NCBI GenBank assembly: GCA_954871525.1
Contig: OX940865.1
Location: 20,754,420-20,818,419, forward strand
Length of the DNA stretch: 64,000 bases
From: Parietaria judaica
Lineage: Eukaryota > Streptophyta > Magnoliopsida > Rosales > Urticaceae
Direction: 5' to 3'
Part shown: positions 11,308 through 21,205 of the stretch, piece after piece
How positions within the stretch are numbered: position 1 is the stretch's first letter
How the letters are laid out: each line of letters starts with the position of its first letter
The notes under the pieces: model-generated
What the model saw: only the letters and a program-made list of their open reading frames with translations
What the model was told of the DNA's origin: nothing
The model's database searches: none
Program-made: the position numbers and the translations under genes

Positions 11308-12931
11308 ATGGAAACTGATCACAATCACGAGGCTAGCTTGAAAGGCCAAGCACAGATATGGAAGATCCTCTTTAGCTATGCAGACTCCATGGCGTTGAAA
11401 TGCGCCGTACAACTCCGAATAGCTGACATCATCCACTCCCTCGGCGGCCCGATCACCCTGCGACAAATCGCCGCCGGCATTTCCGACGCTCCTTCGCTGG
11501 ACATTCCCTGCCTCGCACGCATCATGAGGCTCCTCGTCCGTCGGAAAATATTCTCCAGGAAAGGCTCCGGTGAGGAGTTTCTCTACGGCCTCACGCCCTC
11601 TTCGCGGTGGCTGATGCACGAGACGTCGCCGGACAATGACAATCTTACCCTTGCTCCGCTCGTGCTGTTGGCCAACAGCACGTGGCTTATGGATCCGTGG
11701 CACTGTTTGAGCACGTGCGTGAAACGGGGAGGCATCGCTTTCCAGCGGGCCCACGGGAAGGAGACATGGGACTTTGCCTCGGAGAACGCTGCGTTCAACG
11801 AGCTGTTCAACGCCGGTATGGAGTCTATGACGAAGATTGTCATGAGGTCGGTTCTGGCAGAGGATAGTGTCGATGTGTTCGGCCCGTTGATGACGTTGGT
11901 TGATGTCGGGGGTGGGACCGGGCAGTCCGCAGCCGAGATCGTGAGATGTCATCCGCACATTGGGGTCGTTAATTTCGATCTTGCACACGTGATAGCTGCC
12001 GCACCGGTGAGGGCCGGGGTGAGGCATATGAGCGGTGACATGTTTGAGAGCATTCCCAGCGCTGACGCTGTTTTCATGAAAGTAAGTTTTCTCGGTCACT
12101 ATAATTTAGTTGGTTGAGTATTTGAGTTAATTTATGCATGATAACGGTAACTTTCAACATATCTAAGAGTAAACAGAAAAACCGTCCAATAACGTCTTTT
12201 TTTTAACAGGCTAATTCTACGACTAGGTATATATTAAATGGTTAAGTATGTCATGAAAATTTGCACGACGATTTTTATCCGTTGTGCGATTCTCCTTTGT
12301 ACTTAGCTACAATGTATGCATGGCAATTTAGAGAAGTAACCCATCCATTTTCCGCAATCATTTTAGATTGCCTGAAAATCCCGAAAGAATTGTCAAAAAA
12401 GTCATCCCGGGGATTTTAATATAATTTACTATTACAATATCCGTCTCTCTCGCAAACACACACCCTTCATATCTTTAATCACTCGTGCCGTGATTTTCTT
12501 CCCAGACTAAGTTTCCACGTAAAAACTCCCGTGTCGGTTTCTTTATTATTTTCGTTGCTGTTTCGGTGTTTGTATTCTAAAACCAAGGATTCTTTTTTCT
12601 TTTAAATTATATGTAGTCGATATTGCATGACTGGTGCGACGAAGATTGTGTGAGGATCCTGAAGAATTGTCGCAAAGCCATTCCCAAAGAAGGTGGGAAA
12701 GTGATCATAGTGGATGTGGTGTTGGAGGAAGAAGAAGGCAATGACAATAATGGGGTGTTTGATGACACTGCTTTGGTGTTCGACCTCGTAATGTCGGCGA
12801 ATTCTTCAGGTGGTAAAGAGAGAACGCAAAGCCAATGGGAACATCTATTCAACCAATCTGGCTTTCCTCGCTTCAATATCATCAAGATTCCAGCTTTACC
12901 CTCCATCATCCAAGCATATCCCATCTCATGA
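11308..12931 (+). CDS. Class II (COMT/ASMT-type) O-methyltransferase, copy A
   Basis: Two exons, 11308-12081 and 12617-12931, give 362 aa, the usual length of plant caffeic-acid/acetylserotonin-type O-methyltransferases. The N-terminal winged-helix dimerisation region is followed by the SAM-binding motif LVDVGGGTG (about residues 197-205). Exon 2 opens with SILHDWCDEDC, where His262 is the expected catalytic base. The single intron (12082-12616, GT-AG) has the same position as in copy B. The family transfers methyl from S-adenosylmethionine to a phenolic or alkaloid hydroxyl in the cytosol; the substrate cannot be read from the sequence. Two family residues differ: the Trp normally before I-x-HDW is Ser259 (TCG for TGG), and FDLPHV reads FDLAHV. 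The frame is intact, so this may be an active but diverged enzyme. Confidence 0.93.
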
Positions 12932-13326
12932 TTTTTAATTTCCAACTCTTAGAGGGTACTTTTGGTAATTGTCAAGGTTTGTACTTCGTACAAATATATC
13001 GAAATATAAGGTTCGATAGTCAACATTTTTTGTTTTGTTTTGTTTTTGTTTTAAAAGAAGGAATTGTGATTTCCTCAGTGTTGTAATTTATAGTAATTAA
13101 GAGAAAGTTGAAATTCATCACTTGGTGAATTATTCCTAGAAATTGTGTTTGTTGTATAGAGTGTATTTGTTGAGTCAATTGAATGTAATTTATAAAACTT
13201 GATATATTCACTTGTTTAATTATGGATTACAATATCAACTCATAGTTATTTACACGTTGATTGGCAGATAACTTTAAGTTATTCACATGTTATTCGGATT
13301 GGTGTACTTAAATTGACATCATATTC
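12932..13326. other. 3' flank of OMT-A
   Basis: AT-rich sequence after the stop codon with no gene. It presumably holds the 3' UTR and polyadenylation signals; none is clear enough to place. Confidence 0.4.
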
Positions 13327-13903
13327 AGGGGCGGAGCCAAGGTCCGCGGGGGCGGCTGTCCTCACTTGGTCCGAACACGTTATTTTTATTTTTATTTATT
13401 TGTATCTTTAAAAGTTTATATATAAATAATAAACATAGCATTTGTAGACAAAATATCACTATAGCCTAGTGGAGTTTTATTACTTTTAATGTTCTCCCCC
13501 AAGTTATAGCCCTTGGTTTAATTCTCAAACCCACCATATTTTTTAATGTTTGTTAGCAACACTTTTTATGATTATAACTTCTTGGTATTTTTGTACTTTA
13601 CTTAATTATAGGTATATTGAAACGATTACAACTTACAAAATTGGAGAATAAAATCCACCAATCAATTTATGACGTGCAAAGTTTTAAATATTGAAACAAA
13701 AAATTATATTGATATTTTGAGAACGTAACATGTAGATTCTAATCATATAAAGATCCTAATGAACTATTTTCAGAAACCGAAAGTTCATAAAAAATAGTTA
13801 TAATGCAATGTTTAATAATAGTTTCAATATCTCGTTTTATTATGAAATTTATAACTAATTAATTTCGCCCCCTCTTAGTCAGAGCTCTGGCTCTGCCCCA
13901 GTT
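13327..13903. mobile_element. Short TIR element, about 577 bp (CAGGGGCGGAGCCA ends)
   Basis: The left end CAGGGGCGGAGCCA (from about 13327) is matched in inverted orientation by TGGCTCTGCCCCAG at about 13891-13904 (12 of 14 bases). The inside is AT-rich and non-coding. No convincing target duplication was found, so the exact borders and superfamily (hAT-like by its ends) are uncertain. Confidence 0.6.
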
Positions 13904-14204
13904 CGTCCCCATTTAGCCGTTGATTGCTACGAAGATTGCCATGTTAGCCAAATTTATAAGCGTCCATACCCTCTCATGGTTTTTTTTTTTCTTCAGCCTG
14001 GAGAAGGGGAAATGCACGGCATCGGACATAGAATCCTATAAAGCCGGTTCATTCAACCACAGAAAACGAAATGATGAGAGATACAATAACCAAGGTTCAT
14101 ACTGCGATTCTGCCGCGATAAATCGGTTGTTGTTTTCGACGGATTTATCGTTTGCTTACCGATTAATCTATGAAAAATCACTAAAGCTATAGATTATGGT
14201 TACC

Positions 14205-14482
14205 GAAATCAAACATCTCTTCTAATATATATATATACCTAATACAAGAATAGCTTTGGCTGAAAGAAATCAAACATCTCTTCTAATGCCATAATGAAAG
14301 GAGATATTTCGGGCGGGGAAAGTTGGAAAGAAGAATTCACCCAGGGCCAATCAGATACAAAAAACCCGAGCAGAGCGAATTACGAAAAGGGGAAAATGAA
14401 CTTTGGCGCGGAAGACGATTCTACTAGAAAACCGACCACTGCTTCCAAATTTGGTAAAAGAAAAGACTTTGGGAGGAAATAG
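14205..14482 (+). pseudogene. Decayed duplicate of the basic-tail gene end at 1-240
   Basis: From about 14267 the DNA matches 4-240: AAACATCTCTTCTAATGCC, then GGCCAATCAGATACAA, and a tail ending ASKFGKRKDFGRK at a TAG (14480-14482). Compared with the first copy, an internal segment is missing (the PRSG part) and the frame upstream is broken by stops. An extra copy of GAAATCAAACATCTCTTCTAAT lies at 14205-14226, so there is a small local repeat. It is best read as a pseudogene fragment within the duplicated unit. Confidence 0.7.
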
Positions 14483-15770
14483 GGAAAATAAAGTTATTTT
14501 GACCAAGAGATTGCTTTGTCGAATGGCAGTGGCCAATTATTTTTCATTGGTATAGCTGATAAAATACACAGCTTAAGAAATATTTTCAAGCTTTCAATAT
14601 TCGGTTGTCGTTTGTTGTTGGGTTTGCTTGTTAGATGTCGTTTTGAGTGTTTCAAGATGGTATGGTATTTTTAATAATCAAAGGTTGAATATTGCATTTT
14701 ATTTCCGTAAAGGAAAATTAGTTACTTTAAAAAAAAAAAAGTCAAAGATGAAGGCCCAAAATCTCGCTAAGCAAACTCGAATCCCAACTAAGTCGGCACC
14801 CAAGAAACGCAAAGTAAGAATCGGGGCTCGGAATAATATAAATGAAAATATATCAAAGATTACAAACAAAATCGAAGAGAACTATCTAAACCTAAAGTTC
14901 TCTCTCGAACAAATGTCATCGTTTACAAAAGACGAAGTAAAATTCGGGTGTAAAGGCCACCGATGATAACCAAAATTTTGAGCACAAAAACTAGCTAATA
15001 CATCAGCTACTCTATTTCCTTCTCGAAAGATATGAGATACTTTGAAATTAATGATTTTCGCATAGCGCATGCATTTGGACCAGCGAGCTCGCAACTTCCA
15101 TGGAACCAAACTCATTTTCTTCCGAAAAAGTTGGACGACGTATGTCGAGTCGCACTCAAGCCACAAGTTATCCAATGAAATTCAATAGCCTTTTCCACCG
15201 CAAATATTGTAGCCTGATCTTCATCTTCATACGCAAACGCGGACTCAATATGAAAAGAGAACGAGCCATGAAGAAATCTACTTAATTTAGATAATCTGGA
15301 AGAGGTAAAAATCGGGTTTTTAACTAAAATTACCGCTTCAAAGAATACAATTAAAATTGATTAAAAGTTCATAAGCATTAATAAATGTATGTGATAAAGT
15401 TTCACCACACTTAAGCGTTAATTTGATAAGTTTAAGTAAGAAGCAGGTAAATTGTCGAATTATAATATAATCAATATAACATCTAAAAAATAATCTAAAA
15501 GTAATTGTTAAGTATAGGTCATCACGTTATCTGTAGATTCGACCTTTTCATTTACTTTTATAATATTACCGAATATCACTACCAAATGTTTTGAGTATTC
15601 TGTTCTTTTTCTGTATTCAATTTTTACCGTATTTGTATTCAATATTGACATTTCGGTCTTAAGAACCGCTATTTGCCCGCCCTTGTTGGATAATTCTATT
15701 GTTCAGTGTTTTTCCGGGCTGGATTTAAGTCTAAAGGACTCTGAATATTTAAGGACTTAAATGCAAAAAA
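14483..15770. repeat. Right copy of the duplicated 3' flank (paired with 241-1000)
   Basis: It shares an ordered set of landmarks with 241-1000 and is interrupted by a foreign block at about 14740-15290. No gene of its own is present. Confidence 0.7.
14740..15290 (-). mobile_element. RNase H (RVT_3-type) fragment of a non-LTR retrotransposon, frameshifted
   Basis: Read on the minus strand, a frame around 15270-15170 gives FHIESAFAYEDEDQ and IFAVEKAIEFHW. After a frameshift, 15175-14882 gives LWLECDSTYVVQLFRKK, VPWKLRARW and VSHIFREGNRVADVLAS. The order of ExDS, VPW.LR.RW and HI.REGN..AD.LA is that of the plant RNase H domain found at the C-terminus of LINE polyproteins and in related host genes. 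The block is absent from the paired copy at 241-1000, so it was inserted in this copy, or lost from the other, after duplication. Exact ends are approximate. Confidence 0.75.
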
Positions 15771-16350
15771 AAAAAAAAAAGATTGACTCATTATTGAAAT
15801 GATGAGACATTGCACAACGACCCTTATCTTTTTGTATCATCTCAATATCTCATTATTTGGTTTATGTGGTGGATAAGCATTACGAGAGTGTTGAATGTTT
15901 GATGACTTTTCTCAATATGGACTTTCGACCCCTCAAAATTAATGGCCGGTCCTGAGTCTGAGTTTGTTGGGGACTTCAATTCAATGAGAATTTGTACGAT
16001 CAAATTTTGCTATAATAGGAATTTCGAACATGTTTCTAATAGTAAGTTGAGAGTAAGATCACTCGTGCCTAATCAATAAAACTTCCGAAACTAAATATTT
16101 TATGAAAATATCTTAATATTTACAATGCCCGTCAATTATCAGTTAAGCCGTTCAATTTGATCACTAAACTCAGTTATCGGCATTAAAATTTACGGCCAGT
16201 TGACTAAGCTAAGCTATAAACTTAGAATATGGATTGTTTTTTTATTATCGCACATTTTGGACATACATGATTTCAACCTTGATCAAATATATATCTATAT
16301 ATAGAGAGTAGTACGTAGTTATATTCCGCAAGAAAATCATTAGATCAAAC
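15771..16350. other. Upstream region of OMT-B
   Basis: AT-rich non-coding sequence. A TATATATAG stretch near 16288-16305 sits about 50-60 bp before the start codon and is the best TATA candidate. Confidence 0.4.
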
Positions 16351-19132
16351 ATGGAAGCTGATCACGAGGCTAGCTTGAAAGGCCAAGCACAGATATGGAA
16401 GATCCTCTTCAGCTTCGCCGATTCCATGGCGTTGAAATGCGCCGTTGAGCTCCGAATAGCTGACATCATCCACTCCCACGGCGGCCCCATCACCCTGCGA
16501 CAGATTGCCGCCAGCATTTCCGACGCTCCTTCTCCGGACATTCCCTTTCTCGCACGCGTCATGAGGTTCCTCGTCCGCCGGAAAATATTCTCCAGCCAAG
16601 GCTCCGGTGAGGAGGCTCTCTACGGCCTCACGCACTCCTCGCGGTGGCTGATGCAGGAGACGTCGCCGGATAATGACGGTCTTACCCTCGCTCCGGTCGT
16701 TCTGTTGGCCAACACCACGTGGTCTATAGATCCGTGGCACTGTTTGAGCTCGTGCGTGAGACGGGGGGGCACTGCATTCCAGTGGGCTCACCGGAAGGTG
16801 CTGTGGGACTTGACCGCGGAGAACAGCGCATTCAACGAGCTGTTCAACACCGCTATGGAATCTGTGACGAGGATTGTCATGAAGGCGATTCCAGCGAAGG
16901 ATAGCGTTGATGTGTTCGGCTCGTTGAGGACGTTGGTCGACGTCGGGGGTGGGACCGGGCTGTCCGCAGCGGAGATCGTGAAATCTCAACCGCACATTGA
17001 GGTCATTAATTTCGATCTGCCACACGTGATTGCCACGGCACCGGCTTGGGCCGGAGTGAGGCATGTGACCGGTGACCTGTTTGAGAGCATTCCCAGCGCT
17101 GATGCCGTTTTCATGAAAGTAAGTTTTGTTAGTCAATAAAATTAATGTAGATGGTTGAGTATTTAAAATAAGGGTTAATTGCGGCAATAATGCACAATTT
17201 TGGTCAACATGGGTTATAGGTCCTTAACCTTTTAAAGTGTGGACAAAAATGCACAACGTTTGTTGACTGTAAAATCAGTTAGTCCTTCCGTTAAGGGAGT
17301 TAAATGTTGCTTATGTGGCATTTTGGCTAAAGTACCAATTTTTTAAACACTAAAGTACTAATTTTTTAACGATAAAAGTACCATTTTTTAGAATGACACT
17401 AATTCTTCTCAGTGGTAAAAGTACTATTTTTTGAATCATCTCAATGAAAAGTATCAATTCCATTTGTTTCAATATTAATTTTTGTTGTGGTTGATGTTTA
17501 AAAATCTAAAAAATAATCTACCGTAAGTTTCAAAATATCTTTCGACAAATATTCCAAATTTATATAATCTTTTCACGCATATATATATAGAGAGATGGCA
17601 CTTTATTGGAGTGTGGTATAAATTTTCAAAAGATTGACCCCGCAAAGAAAGATCAATGGTAATAATGATGAATGAAGCCACTAATTACACTAAATTAATA
17701 TCGGTTCATAGAACTAGGAATATCGGTTCAATAAAAATGTGTTGCAGAACTTTAATACTTTTGTCAAAAAGTACCAATTCCATTTGCCAAATAACTTTAA
17801 TACTATGTAATACTTTTGCCGCTAATAACTTTAAAAAAAATTGGTAGTTTAATCATAATGATATTATTTACGTGTATGTATGTAAAGAGAAAATATAGTA
17901 CTTATGCCGCAAATAATTAATGGATTACATGTGGCAACTCCTGTCCCACGTGGATGGCCACATGGCGAGCCAGATGCCACATAAGCAGCATTTAACGTCC
18001 CCTTAACGGAAGGACTAACTGATTTTACATTCAACGAACGTTGTGTATTTTTGCCAACACTTTTAAAGGTTGAGGACCGAAATTTCTCATCGCCTAGGGT
18101 CCCAAAAATCTCAGGCACGACCCCGCTTACACGTGACTATCTAATATGTGTAGTGTGAAACAATATATTGGAGAATTATATGTTTAACAAATATTATCTT
18201 TTTGTTTTGTTTTGTTTTATTTAGTATTTTGTAATTTAACGGTTATTAAATTTTTATACATATTTTAATAAAAATTAGGGTTATTTTAAAAAATGCCCAT
18301 TTTGTGTCAAAGGTTTAAGAAAAATGCCCATTGTGTGTATTTTTTACCCTCACGCATGGGCATTTTTCTTAAACCTTTGACACATAATGGGCATTTCTTA
18401 CAATTTCTATAAAAATTATTATAAAAGTAGCATTAGTCGAAAACCAAATTTAAAAATGATAAGTAGATAGTAGTTTCTATGTTCCGTAGTTAATTGAAAA
18501 TTATTATCGGATTTGAAGCCTTAATAAACTATTCTATCCATTTCCAACATAGAAAAAAAAAATACTACGATATATAACTTATTCTATCAATGACTTCTCA
18601 CCCCTAAATCAAAATTTTGGGTCCGCCCCTGCTCACACACAGGGTTTCGTACGTGGTTTTCTTGCCAACTTAAGTTTCCACGTAAAAACTCCCGTGTTCG
18701 TTTTCTTTACCGCTCTGGTGTTGGTATTCTAACAACAGATCATTGGATTGGATCTTACAAATATTTATTTCTTCTTCTTTTGAATATTATATATAGTGGA
18801 TAATGCATGACTGGTGCGATGAAGATTGCGTGAAGATCCTGCAGAATTGTCGCAAAGCCATTCCCGAAGAGAGTGGGAAAGTGATCATAGTGGATGTGGT
18901 GTTAGAGGAAAAAGAAGGAAACGGGCTGTTTGATGACGCCGGTTTGGTGTACGACCTTGTCGTGGCGGCCAATACCTCCGGCGGTAAAGAGAGAACGCGA
19001 AGCCAATGGGAACATCTATTCAACCAAGCTGGCTTTCCTCGCTACAACATCATCAAGATTCCGGCTTTGCTGTCCATCATCGAGGCGTATCCGTCTCATG
19101 ACTCTATAAACAACCAAGATTCCGAAATCTAG
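16351..19132 (+). CDS. Class II (COMT/ASMT-type) O-methyltransferase, copy B
   Basis: Exons 16351-17118 and 18797-19132 give 367 aa. The protein is close to copy A along its whole length (MALKCAV.LRIADIIHS, TLVDVGGGTG, FESIPSADAVFMK), but it keeps the family-typical FDLPHVIA and FMKWIMHDW. SAM-binding glycines fall at about residues 199-203 and the catalytic His at about residue 260. It is 5 residues longer than copy A, mainly through a longer C-terminal tail. The intron is 1678 bp against 535 bp in copy A, because it holds a foldback element and a hairpin MITE. The substrate is unknown; phenylpropanoid, stilbene or alkaloid hydroxyls are possible. By conserved residues this copy looks the more likely to keep the ancestral activity. 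Confidence 0.94.
17171..18125. mobile_element. Foldback or Mutator-like element with about 150-bp inverted arms inside the OMT-B intron
   Basis: The left arm (about 17171-17335) and the right arm (about 17960-18125) are inverted copies. The best core, TCAGTTAGTCCTTCCGTTAA with its flanks TGCTTATGTGGCAT and CACAACGTT, appears forward at 17270-17320 and reversed at 17975-18045. Identity is roughly 85-90% in the core by eye and lower at the tips. The inside is AT-rich and non-coding. The tips are too diverged for a certain target duplication. Confidence 0.8.
18291..18397. repeat. Hairpin MITE with 40-bp arms in the OMT-B intron
   Basis: AAATGCCCATTTTGTGTCAA at 18291 and the following 20 bases through AAAAATGCCCA (18330) recur inverted at 18356-18396 with one or two mismatches. 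They are separated by about 25 bp. If transcribed with the intron, it would form a long stem of the size of a miRNA or siRNA precursor. Confidence 0.85.
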
Positions 19133-19400
19133 CGACACAATTTTTAGATTTCATTTTCGAATATTTTGCTATTTAATCATGACTCTATATTTGAATGTTT
19201 ATCAAAGAAATTGAATATATGTTTGCAAAAACCATAAAGTTCTCGTTCTTCATCGCGCGTGATCTAAATCATATATATATATATATAATATATATAATAT
19301 AACTAAGCTCTAAGTATATATGTTCTTAAAAAAAATTTATACTTTTATCCGTCTATATATAAACCAATCGATAGCCGGTTTATCAGTCGATAAACCAGTT
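19133..19400. other. OMT-B 3' flank
   Basis: Contains an (AT)n tract at about 19272-19300. At about 19346-19392 a sequence with ATCCGTCTATA, AAACCAATCGATA and GTTTATCAGTCG resembles 40490-40535, upstream of the intact EMB2654 gene. Confidence 0.45.
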
Positions 19401-20355
19401 GTGGATCCAGTGGAAATTGGAGAGAAGCCGTGGGAGTTTGTAAGAAAATGACCAATAACGGAGTTGGTCATGATCTCGTGACCCACAATATTATTTTTTT
19501 CCGCCTACAAAGTTGGGCTCAAAATTCAAAAGCATTATCGTATTTCGAGCTTATGAAGCGAACACATATACGCCCAGACAGTACAACGCTTAATATCGTG
19601 ATTCATTGCACGGTAAAGCTTCGACAATACGACAAAGCCGTTGAAATTTTCAATTCGATGAGATATAAGACTGAGAGTGCAATTTCGACCTTGTGACGTT
19701 TACGAGCATAATTCATATGTATGCAGTTTGTGGGCAGTTCGAGAAGTGTAAGCCGTGTTTGATACAATACTTGCAGATGGTTTAAAGCCAAATCTTATAT
19801 CATATAATGCAGTATTAGGAGCCTACGGTCCACATGGTATGAAGAAGCGTACTCGGTTTTCAAGGAGATAAAGAAGAACGGTCTTCACCTAGATGTGGAC
19901 GGGCGATCAAAGCGACCCCGGAAGGCCACCAAAATATTTGATATGATGAAGAGAGGAAAGAGGAAACCGAATCTTGTGACCTGCAACGCATTGATCGATG
20001 CATACGGATCGAGTGGTTTGTTAGCAGAAGCCGCTGAAGTTTTGCGTGAAATGGAGTCAACTAAAATATAGTGTCGATAAGCACTCTTCTGTCTGCCTAT
20101 GAGTGATGTGAGAGAAAAGTCAACATCGATGCGGTTCTCAAGCAGCCGAACTTCGGAACATCAAATTGAATAATGTCGCTCATAATCCAGCTATCGCGAG
20201 CTGTATGAATACAGGGGAAACCGAGAAACACTGTCGCGGGCTGTATGAATTTAGAAGTTTGTACAAGTCAATGAGGAAGGAGAAAGTCGAACCCGATTCA
20301 ATTACTTTCACCGTGTTGATAAGCGGTTGTTGTAGGATGTCCAAGTACGACGAGG
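19401..20355 (+). pseudogene. Truncated pseudogene copy of EMB2654 exon 4 (PPR repeats)
   Basis: The region matches 42861-43838, the PPR-rich exon 4 of the intact gene in this window. It starts at GTGGATC.AGTGGAAATTGG and ends at TACGACGAGG. Peptides VCKKMTNNGVGHDLVTHNII, KALSYFELMKRTHIRPD and YKSMRKEKVEPDSIT are recognisable. The copy is disabled: frameshifts near 19680 and 19750, a deletion of about 33 bp at 19898 (source 43365-43400), loss of a few codons around 20053-20060, and several stops. Only part of one exon was copied, so neither a retro-copy nor a DNA duplication can be proved. Confidence 0.93.
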
Positions 20356-20673
20356 ACAAAAAACGTGATTCCCAACAGTAATTAACGCACGTGTATCACT
20401 CATATTTAGCGTAATTTTCCTTTTAAGAAAACACATGGACATACCTTGTATGAACGATGCATCCAAATTTACCACATCTAATTGTATATTAACTGAAGCA
20501 ATTTAATAAACCAAGTCCACTCAAACTATATATTAAAATTGAATAATCTTGAGCTATTTTTAGATTAAGCCAGGTAGTGACTAACACATTGAAACAGAAC
20601 CACAACAATAATAAGTCAACAACTATCTTCTGTCTTAGAAGAAAAAAAAAAAACTAAAAAATATGCAAACTCA
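20356..20673. other. Intergenic, 3' side of the OXS3-like gene
   Basis: AT-rich non-coding DNA between the PPR pseudogene and the stop codon of the minus-strand OXS3-like gene. Nothing else is visible. Confidence 0.4.
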
Positions 20674-21205
20674 TCAAAAATTCTTTTGTATTGACAAAGA
20701 AGGCCTGAAGTTTGGAAACGGTGAAAACGAAGAGGGTCTTATTGTGGATTTCTTGGATATAATAGCCTTGGGAGAGTGCAGCTTCTTCCTCTCCAAACAA
20801 CCAAGCTTCTTTCGAAGATCTTCTGAGCTTTTCACACTCGCCAGAGACCCGAAAGACTCCGACTTCCCTTGATAGTATTTCGACAGCCCTCTCCTGCAAA
20901 TTCATATATATTCAACACAAAGCTCTTACAAAATATCATATATGTTACTATTACCTTATAGGAAGTTGCAGCATAAGCTCTGAGAGCTCATAGAGAGGCC
21001 CATCGGAGAGTGTTGACATGGATGACGTTGATGATGATTTCGAAGAACACGGAGAGCTTATTGAATTATCCTCCTCTACATCATCAACTGATAGCAACGA
21101 CGAGTCACTCGCATCATCATAACAACTTTCCATGATGACCCAGTTGGCTTTGCGACTAGGAGCTTTCTCTTGCTGAAAAAAGCCTCTTCCTTTGCTTCCC
21201 ATCAT
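20674..21205 (-). CDS. OXS3: OXIDATIVE STRESS 3 (OXS3)-like protein
   Basis: Two exons on the minus strand, 21205-20955 and 20893-20674, give 156 aa from the ATG at 21205. The first exon encodes an acidic, serine-rich stretch ([20 protein letters not shown]) and ends at [10 protein letters not shown]. Splicing at GT 20954 and AG 20894 restores the family signature [18 protein letters not shown], then [14 protein letters not shown] and a basic tail. OXS3-family proteins are small nuclear or chromatin-associated factors linked to heavy-metal and oxidative stress tolerance. The frame stays open upstream to an ATG at 21367 (210 aa). I prefer 21205 because a TATA-like stretch at about 21390-21415 would place the transcription start near 21370. 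Its nearness to MKK6 recalls the Arabidopsis At5g56550-56580 order. Confidence 0.82.

Noticed and set aside
11302..12099. 265-codon antisense ORF opposite OMT-A exon 1, and the matching 280-codon one at 16345-17187 opposite OMT-B
   Set aside because: Both are shadows of GC-rich coding exons. They share similarity only because the sense exons do, and their His/Arg-rich make-up has no family motif.
13440..13540. A-box/B-box-like words inside the 13327-13903 element
   Set aside because: Too degenerate to call a SINE or tRNA; the flanking TIRs explain the block.
14628..14966. 112-codon Lys-rich plus-strand ORF near the decayed gene tail
   Set aside because: It spans the junction between duplicated flank and inserted RNase H block, and the RNase H signal is on the other strand.
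18605..18625. Lone TIR-like word GGGTCCGCCCCTG in the OMT-B intron
   Set aside because: It resembles the end of the 13327-type element, but no partner end was found nearby, so no element is called.
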